Shown piece by piece: positions 7,233 through 11,524 of a stretch of DNA of 11,524 nucleotides. The DNA lies in contig JAAZEK010000022.1 in assembly GCA_012512335.1 (NCBI GenBank), positions 1 through 11,524 of the forward strand. The letters run 5' to 3'. A program made the position numbers and the translations under genes. This DNA comes from Clostridiales bacterium (GTDB taxonomy: Bacteria > Bacillota > Clostridia > Caldicoprobacterales > DTU083). Numbering within the stretch: position 1 is the stretch's first letter; each line of letters opens with the position of its first letter. A model generated the notes under the pieces. It was not told the DNA's origin. It saw only the letters and a program-made list of their open reading frames with translations, and made no database searches.

Positions 7233-7268
7233 AAAGTAAATCATCTGCCTCCTTATATATAGAAGGAA

Positions 7269-7288
7269 ATTCGACAGTAATATCGAAT
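7269..7288. other. Short dyad (ATTCGA–N8–TCGAAT) upstream of rnhB
   Basis: ATTCGA (7269–7274) and TCGAAT (7283–7288) are perfect inverted repeats 8 nt apart, in the rbgA–rnhB gap. The arm size and spacing would suit a dimeric regulator's operator or a small RNA hairpin. No regulator gene is nearby, and six-base arms can arise by chance. Confidence 0.3.
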
Positions 7289-7298
7289 ATGTAAAGTG

Positions 7299-7309
7299 GT
7301 GAGGGGGGT
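7299..7309 (+). promoter_or_regulatory. Ribosome binding site that sets the rnhB start
   Basis: GTGAGGGGGGT lies 7 nt before the TTG at 7317. It falls inside the longest possible rnhB reading frame (which could begin at GTG 7296), so the shorter start is preferred. No Shine–Dalgarno sequence precedes GTG 7296. Confidence 0.7.
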
Positions 7310-7316
7310 AATACGT

Positions 7317-8087
7317 TTGAATATACAGCAAAAAACCATTTCAGAAGTAAAAGAGATTCTTATGCAAGAAGAAAATATATCAGAAACCTTACTAGCTGCC
7401 ATGAAAGACGACAGTCGTATTGGCATACAAAAATTGCTAGAACGATATTATCGAGAGCAAGTAGAGCAGATAGAAAAACATAAAAAAGCTCAATATATGC
7501 TTTTTCAGGAAAGAAAGCTATGGTCAAAGGGTTATTCTTTTATAGGCGGAATAGATGAAGCTGGTAGAGGACCTTTAGCAGGACCAGTTGTTTCTGCCTG
7601 TGTTGTTTTACCAAAAGAATTAATTATAGAAGGAGTAGATGACTCCAAAAAGCTAAGCCCGTATAAAAGAGAATATTTATTTGATATTATCATGAAAAAA
7701 GCACTATCAGTTGGCTTTGGTATTGTTGATCATAATCAAATTGATAAAGTAAATATTTATCAGGCAACCATAGAATCTATGGAGCAAGCAGTAAAAGCCT
7801 GTAGACAATCACCAGATTATCTATTGTTGGATGCAATGCAATTAAAGAGCATTCCATTAGCTCAGCTATCCCTAATTGGTGGAGATTCTAAGTCTCAAAG
7901 CATAGCAGCAGCTTCCATCATAGCTAAAGTAACCCGAGACAAAATCATGATGAGCTTTGCGAAAATTTATCCAGAGTATGGATTTGAAAAGCATAAAGGA
8001 TATGGAACAGAAGAGCATGTAGAAGCTATTAGAAAGCATGGACTCTCACCTATTCATCGAAAAAGCTTTTTGACAAAGATATTATAA
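7317..8087 (+). CDS. rnhB: Ribonuclease HII
   Basis: RNase HII removes ribonucleotides misincorporated in DNA and cuts the RNA of RNA:DNA hybrids. With the TTG start the product is 256 aa, beginning MNIQQKTISEVKEIL, close to the roughly 255-aa Bacillus enzyme. It includes the N-terminal extension of about 70 residues seen in Firmicutes RnhB. Catalytic residues are Asp80–Glu81 in IDEAGRGPLAGPVV, Asp172 in LLLDAM, and probably Asp208 in IIAKVTRD. DSKKLSPYKRE and GYGTEEHVEAI are also conserved. The frame extends 7 codons upstream to GTG 7296, but the G-rich ribosome binding site lies inside that stretch. The stop codon overlaps the AAGGAGG of the next gene. The gap of about 85 bp before it holds a small dyad (7269–7288) but no convincing promoter. 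Confidence 0.95.
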   Translation: MNIQQKTISEVKEILMQEENISETLLAAMKDDSRIGIQKLLERYYREQVEQIEKHKKAQYMLFQERKLWSKGYSFIGGIDEAGRGPLAGPVVSACVVLPKELIIEGVDDSKKLSPYKREYLFDIIMKKALSVGFGIVDHNQIDKVNIYQATIESMEQAVKACRQSPDYLLLDAMQLKSIPLAQLSLIGGDSKSQSIAAASIIAKVTRDKIMMSFAKIYPEYGFEKHKGYGTEEHVEAIRKHGLSPIHRKSFLTKIL

Positions 8088-8101
8088 GGAGGCCTCTCAT
8101 T

Positions 8102-9634
8102 ATGCTGGCTAAGGTAAAGAGCACTGGCTTATTTGGTATCAATGGTTACATAATAGATATAGAAGCGGACATCTCCAATGGTCTGCCAGGGTTTGATATA
8201 GTAGGGCTGGCGGATATTGCTGTTAAAGAATCTCGAGAACGAGTTCGAGCCGCTATAAAAAACAGTGGATTTGACTTTCCTATGAAGCGTATTACTATTA
8301 ATATGGCACCTGGTGATACTCGAAAGGAAGGTCCCGCATATGACTTAGCCATAGCTATGGGAATTCTTATTGCCACCAACCAAGCAAGAGCCATCCCGGA
8401 TTTTGAACCAATATTCTTAGGTGAATTATCCCTAGATGGAAGCATAAGGCCAGTTAGTGGTGTTCTGCCCATGCTATTGTCCGTATCAGATACCGAGCAC
8501 GATGTCATTTTACCAACAAACAATGCGCCAGAAGCTAGTCACGTGGAGGGAATGAATGTTTACGCCTTTGAACACCTAATAGACTTGGTGTCTGCACTAA
8601 ACGGTGAAAGCTCATTTTCTCCCTATCAGCCAACAGATGAATTAGCTTTAAATAAGGAAAGCACCTATTACGATGACTATTTTGATGTAAAAGGTCAGGA
8701 AGGTGCAAAACGAGCATTGAAAATAGCTGCAGCTGGTGGCCATAATATAATTATGCTGGGTAGTCCAGGTACTGGTAAAACCATGCTAGCTAAAAGATTG
8801 CCTTCAATTCTCCCTGAGCTTACATATGCAGAAGCAATTGAAACTACTAAGATATATAGTGCAGCTGCCGAACTGGATGCCACTCAGGGGCTAATTCACG
8901 CTAGACCTTTCCGAGCACCCCATCATACTGCATCTGCGGTAGCACTGGTAGGTGGGGGGAGGGTTCCTAAGCCAGGTGAAATAAGCTTAGCACATAATGG
9001 TGTTCTCTTTCTAGATGAATTACCAGAATATAAAAGAGATGTATTAGAGGTGCTAAGACAACCATTGGAGGATGGTAAAATTACAGTTTCAAGGGTACAA
9101 GGTTCAGCTACCTTTCCTGCTAAGTTTATGCTGGTAGGCAGTATGAATCCTTGTCCGTGCGGTTATCATGGTGATTCGAGTCACGATTGTCATTGCACAC
9201 CTAATCAGATTTCTCGTTATCTTGATCGTATTTCTGGACCATTATTAGATAGATTTGATATCCATCTAGAAGTTCGCCCTATTAGCTTTGATAAGTTAAC
9301 AGGAGGACGTAAGGGAGAAACTTCTCAAGAAATGAAGGAAGCAGTGGATGGTGCTCGCAATCAACAGTTGGATAGGTATAAAAATAAGGGCATATATAGT
9401 AATGCCCAGTTAAATTCAAAGCAGATAGAAATACATTGTAAGCTTACTGATAGCCAGAAAAAAATGATAAAACAAGCTTTTACCGCATTATCCTTAAGTG
9501 CCAGGGCTTATGATCGTATTCTTCGGGTAGCCAGAACCATAGCTGATTTAGAAGGAGAGGAGAATCTACTAGATCAAAATCTAGCAGAAGCTATCCAATA
9601 TCGTAGTTTGGATCGACAATTTTGGTCTTATTGA
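8102..9634 (+). CDS. comM: ComM/YifB-type Mg-chelatase-like AAA+ ATPase
   Basis: This 510-aa protein belongs to the YifB/ComM family. In naturally transformable Gram-negative bacteria ComM is a hexameric helicase that promotes branch migration during uptake-DNA integration. The role in Clostridia is less clear. The order is an N-terminal Lon-protease-like (ChlI) domain (about 1–170, with GLPGFDIVGLADIAVKESRE), then an AAA+ core with Walker A GSPGTGKT at 220–227 (Lys226) and Walker B FLDELPEY (Asp305, Glu306). A Cys-rich insert follows (Cys351, 353, 363, 365 in NPCPCGYHGDSSHDCHC), then a C-terminal helical domain. Length is typical. AAGGAGG (8086–8092) begins in the rnhB stop codon, so the genes are probably coupled. 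The 3' end overlaps the convergent sigma gene by 7 bp. The usual neighbours yraN and dprA are not beside it. Confidence 0.95.
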   Translation: MLAKVKSTGLFGINGYIIDIEADISNGLPGFDIVGLADIAVKESRERVRAAIKNSGFDFPMKRITINMAPGDTRKEGPAYDLAIAMGILIATNQARAIPDFEPIFLGELSLDGSIRPVSGVLPMLLSVSDTEHDVILPTNNAPEASHVEGMNVYAFEHLIDLVSALNGESSFSPYQPTDELALNKESTYYDDYFDVKGQEGAKRALKIAAAGGHNIIMLGSPGTGKTMLAKRLPSILPELTYAEAIETTKIYSAAAELDATQGLIHARPFRAPHHTASAVALVGGGRVPKPGEISLAHNGVLFLDELPEYKRDVLEVLRQPLEDGKITVSRVQGSATFPAKFMLVGSMNPCPCGYHGDSSHDCHCTPNQISRYLDRISGPLLDRFDIHLEVRPISFDKLTGGRKGETSQEMKEAVDGARNQQLDRYKNKGIYSNAQLNSKQIEIHCKLTDSQKKMIKQAFTALSLSARAYDRILRVARTIADLEGEENLLDQNLAEAIQYRSLDRQFWSY

Positions 9635-10347
9635 TTTAATTCTTTTCTTAGTTCTTCCAAGCCTTTTTCTTTAAGCCTAGATACCTTTCGTTGGTTAATT
9701 CCAAGTTTCGTTGCTGCTTCTTCTTGGGTCATGTCTCGGAAGAAGAGCATAATTATAACTTTTTTTTGCAAATCCTTAAGTTTGTTAATAGCTTGCGTAA
9801 GCACCAGCCTATCCTCAATAGGTAACCTGAAGCTCTCTAGGTTTTGATTAGCTATCTTGGTTAAATCTAAAGCATCGAAACTAACCATGCCACCTTTCAT
9901 AACTTCGGTGACAGCACCAACTTTAAGGTTCAGGGCATTAGCTATCTCAGAAATTTCAGGGACTTCACTGGTTTCCTTTAGTCTATTATCAACATATTGT
10001 TCAACTCTATACTGCAAGTCTTTTATAACGCCTGGCTTATAGTATGAGGACTCCGAGCGCATATAATGACGCAACTCACCCATAATACAATGGCCAGCAT
10101 AAGTTGAGAATTTTGTGCCGACTTTAGGATCGTATCGTTTAATAGCTTTCAGCAGTCCTTCAACACCTTCTTGATACAAATCCTGAGAATTCCTGTCACC
10201 ACCATAAAGCCTGATGAAATAGTATATCAGCCCTCTGCTGCTTTCTACAATTTCGTGTAAAAGAGCAGGATCGTGGTTTTGTTTGTATGTAATAACTAAA
10301 GCATCCAAGTCTTTTTGTTTAGGTTCTGGTTCTACGTGGGCCGACAA
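9628..10347 (-). CDS. RNA polymerase sigma factor, SigB/SigF/SigG-like group
   Basis: This 239-aa sigma-70-family factor redirects RNA polymerase to a dedicated promoter set. Region 2 (about 35–105) carries LIYYFIRLYGGDRNSQDLYQ, then EGVEGLLKAIKRYDPKVGTK and FSTYAGHCIMGELRHYMR, matching the core-binding and -10-recognition helices. Region 3 spans about 110–160. Region 4 (about 178–236) ends in a helix-turn-helix, MTQEEAATKLGINQRKVSRL. The I-M-G-E motif points to the SigB/F/G general stress and sporulation group, not the ECF type. There is no anti-sigma (RsbW/SpoIIAB) or anti-anti-sigma gene beside it, so it is an orphan, and its regulon cannot be told from sequence. The frame runs up to an ATG at 10401, but the ribosome binding site and a -10 element lie inside that stretch, so TTG at 10347 is preferred. 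Confidence 0.88.
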   Translation of the reverse strand: MSAHVEPEPKQKDLDALVITYKQNHDPALLHEIVESSRGLIYYFIRLYGGDRNSQDLYQEGVEGLLKAIKRYDPKVGTKFSTYAGHCIMGELRHYMRSESSYYKPGVIKDLQYRVEQYVDNRLKETSEVPEISEIANALNLKVGAVTEVMKGGMVSFDALDLTKIANQNLESFRLPIEDRLVLTQAINKLKDLQKKVIIMLFFRDMTQEEAATKLGINQRKVSRLKEKGLEELRKELNQ

Positions 10348-10352
10348 TACTA

Positions 10353-10363
10353 CACCCCCTTTT
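10353..10363 (-). promoter_or_regulatory. Ribosome binding site that sets the sigma gene start
   Basis: On the minus strand AAAAGGGGGTG precedes TTG 10347 by 5 nt (7 nt from the G run). It lies within the longer reading frame that starts at ATG 10401 and argues against that start. Confidence 0.75.
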
Positions 10364-10386
10364 GTAAAACGAGTATTTGTTACTAC

Positions 10387-10395
10387 ATTGTACCA
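10387..10395 (-). promoter_or_regulatory. Extended -10 promoter for the sigma gene
   Basis: The minus strand reads TGGTACAAT, an extended -10 (TGn plus TACAAT, 5/6 to TATAAT), about 40 nt before the TTG start. No good -35 is present at 17 bp, which fits an extended -10 promoter. Transcription would begin near 10380, downstream of ATG 10401, so that ATG would not be in the mRNA. I saw no obvious SigB-type GTTTAA/GGGTAT pair for autoregulation. Confidence 0.5.
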
Positions 10396-10467
10396 TAACA
10401 AGAAAACATTTTCATTATTTTGTCTAAAAAAATATGTTACAGGTAATATAAATAAATGTATCTATCC

Positions 10468-10755
10468 TTAATCCTTTTTCTTTTTTCTGAAAAATGATAT
10501 GCCACCAAAGCCACTTATTATGGATATATAAAATCCAAAGTCATACCAAAATCCAGTGTTTGCTACCTCATAGATTCTTATATTATCTTTAAACAATGAT
10601 AAGATTAGTGAAACAGGGGCCAACCAACCGTGCCATATTCCCCATAAGAAGCCGGCTGGGTTTTCTGAAGTATACTTACTGTCTCCAGGAACACAGCTGG
10701 AAATAAGCGCTATCACCATAATTAAGAGAATTAATAGTAGTATTTTATTTTTCAA
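10468..10755 (-). CDS. Small predicted membrane lipoprotein, uncharacterised
   Basis: I do not recognise a characterised function. The 95-aa product begins MKNKILLLILLIMVIALISS, a classic lipoprotein signal peptide, followed by the lipobox Cys at residue 21 (ISSC). Two hydrophobic stretches follow: FLWGIWHGWLAPVSLILSLF (about 36–55) and YDFGFYISIISGFGGISFF (about 71–89). The Lys-rich tail RKKKKD is probably cytoplasmic by the positive-inside rule. Trp, Gly and Tyr are frequent around both segments (GIWHGW, TGFWYDFGFY), suggesting a conserved small family and not a random reading frame. The frame could extend to TTG 10770, but GGAG at 10765–10768 lies 9 nt before TTG 10755 and gives a cleaner signal peptide. 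It sits between the ferritin-like and sigma genes on the same strand, 120 bp from the latter start. Confidence 0.75.
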   Translation of the reverse strand: MKNKILLLILLIMVIALISSCVPGDSKYTSENPAGFLWGIWHGWLAPVSLILSLFKDNIRIYEVANTGFWYDFGFYISIISGFGGISFFRKKKKD

Positions 10756-10800
10756 TAGAATCAACTCCAATAATAAAGATTATCTCTATAATTGATTCTA
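10756..10800 (-). promoter_or_regulatory. Inverted repeat around the lipoprotein ribosome binding site
   Basis: TAGAATCAA (10756–10764) and TTGATTCTA (10792–10800) are perfect 9-bp inverted repeats separated by 27 nt. In the minus-strand mRNA the GGAG lies at the end of the loop and one arm fills the space between it and the TTG start. The fold could limit translation. The arms are AT-rich, so stability is low and the role is speculative. Confidence 0.35.
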
Positions 10801-10864
10801 CATTAGAACTAGATTTTCCTTCTAAATTAAATTAAGGCAACTAAATCGAAGACTGAAGGTATAA

Positions 10865-11332
10865 TTATAGCTTCAGCTTCTTCTTTTCTGCATCCAGTGT
10901 CAAATAATCTATTCTTTCTATCATCCATGCTGTATGCAGATCCTCATCGATAAAATTAGCCCATAGTGTATCGAGTAGCTTCTTATCCTTGACTTCATCA
11001 ATTAACTTTTTATAGTCCGCTTTTGCCTTCTGCTCGACAGCGACATTTATTCTAAGCATATTTATTATACCTGTAGTAGGGGTAATGTTACCAACCAGTT
11101 TTCCCAGGTAAGATGATATTACATCCCTTGATTGTGTTGGCTCGCTTCCTAGGCCTTTTATATATTCAGCAATGTTGTCAACGTGCTCTTGCTCAATGCT
11201 TGCAAATCGGACAAGTGCTTTTGAAATATATTTATCCTTTATCATCTTCGCTTGTGAAATATAATTATCAACCTGTGTAACCTCTAAGGCATAGAACCAA
11301 TTTAACCGACTAATTAGTTTTTCTCTTTCCAT
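10865..11332 (-). CDS. Ferritin-like diiron-domain protein
   Basis: The 155-aa protein is an all-helical four-helix bundle of the ferritin-like superfamily. Likely diiron ligands are Glu17 (FYALEVTQ), Glu47 and His50 (EQEH), Glu100 (AVEQKAKADY), and Glu130 and His133 (DEDLH). This is the classic E…ExxH…E…ExxH spacing, and all six positions are filled. The family includes proteins for iron storage, peroxide detoxification and rubrerythrin-like roles. This one has no rubredoxin CxxC domain, so a full rubrerythrin is excluded. The Lys-rich C terminus (AEKKKLKL) is unremarkable. AAGGAT lies about 8 nt before the ATG. It starts 26 bp after the stop of the partial gene upstream and leads toward the lipoprotein gene. 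Substrate and partner cannot be told from sequence. Confidence 0.85.
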   Translation of the reverse strand: MEREKLISRLNWFYALEVTQVDNYISQAKMIKDKYISKALVRFASIEQEHVDNIAEYIKGLGSEPTQSRDVISSYLGKLVGNITPTTGIINMLRINVAVEQKAKADYKKLIDEVKDKKLLDTLWANFIDEDLHTAWMIERIDYLTLDAEKKKLKL

Positions 11333-11358
11333 TTGAGTATCCTTCTTCCTATTACTTT

Positions 11359-11524
11359 CTATTTACTATATCCACTGGAGCATTCACCCCAATTAGAATC
11401 ATAATCAGTAATAATATGTGGCTCAGACCATGTATTTCCTTCATCTTCACTTAACAACATGAATACCCCTGGTCTTCCTGAGAGACATACGATTTTTCCA
11501 TCGCTCATTTTAACTAAACGAGGC
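11359..11524 (-). CDS. Asp-box (BNR/sialidase-like) protein, C-terminal end only
   Basis: A minus-strand frame open from the window edge encodes 54 residues before a TAG at 11359–11361. It contains MSDGKIVCLSGRPGVFMLLS and then SEDEGNTW, an exact S-x-D-x-G-x-T-W Asp-box, followed by SEP and ending in WGECSSGYSK. Asp-boxes cap blades of beta-propellers in sialidases and related BNR-repeat proteins, so this is probably the last visible blade of such a propeller. In proteins I recall, the GYS-type motif is usually followed by another strand or two, so the abrupt end may mean truncation. No continuation is visible in the other frames after the stop. The N-terminal part, including any signal peptide or catalytic residues, is outside the window. 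Confidence 0.7.
   Translation of the reverse strand, partial: PRLVKMSDGKIVCLSGRPGVFMLLSEDEGNTWSEPHIITDYDSNWGECSSGYSK
11365..11389 (-). promoter_or_regulatory. Weak candidate promoter for the ferritin-like gene
   Basis: On the minus strand TATAGT (11365–11370) is a fair -10, with TTGGGG about 16 nt upstream as a poor -35. Both lie in the end of the preceding partial gene. This could start transcription about 26 nt before the ferritin-like ATG. The match is weak. Confidence 0.25.

Noticed and set aside
7296..7316. GTG 7296 as the rnhB start
   Set aside because: The only good Shine–Dalgarno (GAGGGGGG) lies inside this extension and is placed for TTG 7317, and the shorter N terminus matches known RnhB proteins better.
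9569..9584. CTAGAT–CAAA–ATCTAG hairpin near the comM 3' end as a bidirectional terminator
   Set aside because: The stem is only 6 bp, sits within the coding sequence, and lacks a T tract on either strand.
10348..10401. ATG 10401 as the sigma gene start
   Set aside because: The extended -10 element and the G-rich ribosome binding site both lie downstream of this ATG, and the added residues (LWYNVVTNTRFTKGG) do not look like sigma-factor sequence.
10801..10864. Terminator between the ferritin-like and lipoprotein genes
   Set aside because: The region is AT-rich with a CCTT…AAGG partial dyad (about 10818–10837), but the inner bases do not pair and no T tract follows.
1..11524. CRISPR arrays, tRNA or rRNA genes, insertion sequences, SRP RNA
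   Set aside because: No regularly spaced long repeats, cloverleaf-like segments, transposase motifs or SRP-RNA-like tetraloop hairpin were seen. The gaps are too short for most of these. This is by eye only.

Overview
The window is a stretch of a low-G+C Gram-positive (Firmicutes) chromosome, most likely class Clostridia. The evidence is the gene order smc–ftsY–ylxM–ffh–rpsP–khpA–rimM–trmD–rplS–lepB–rbgA–rnhB–comM, purine-rich AGGAGG-type ribosome binding sites, an FtsY without the long acidic A domain, and the Firmicutes-type factors YlxM and RbgA. I do not name a genus.

Region 1 (1–5756, plus strand) is a compact housekeeping block. It opens inside the 3' end of smc (chromosome condensation). 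Next come ftsY, ylxM and ffh (co-translational protein targeting by SRP), then rpsP, khpA, rimM, trmD and rplS (ribosomal proteins, 16S maturation, tRNA m1G37 methylation). A terminator-like hairpin overlapping a near-consensus sigma-A promoter separates ftsY from ylxM. A strong GCAA-tetraloop terminator closes the block after rplS. The smc–ftsY gap carries a degenerate 7-bp tandem repeat.

Region 2 (5785–9634, plus strand) holds lepB (signal peptidase I), rbgA (50S assembly GTPase), rnhB (RNase HII) and a comM/yifB-type Mg-chelatase-like AAA+ ATPase. LepB acts at the exit of the pathway that SRP/FtsY feeds, so this and the first block together cover much of protein synthesis, targeting and export.

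Region 3 (9628–11524, minus strand) is accessory in character. Reading in the direction of transcription, it holds the C-terminal end of an Asp-box (BNR/sialidase-like) protein running off the window, a ferritin-like diiron protein, a small uncharacterised membrane lipoprotein, and an orphan sigma factor of the SigB/F/G type. The sigma gene is convergent with comM and overlaps its 3' end by 7 bp.

Five of the 14 genes whose start lies in the window appear to use TTG (ffh, rbgA, rnhB, the sigma factor and the lipoprotein). For the last three the longest possible reading frame overstates the protein, and the start was moved to fit a ribosome binding site. I see no CRISPR array, rRNA, tRNA, insertion sequence or phage gene. 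The most interesting signals are the heptad repeat, the terminator/promoter overlap before ylxM, the orphan sigma factor and the small lipoprotein. None of them amounts to a clear new system.
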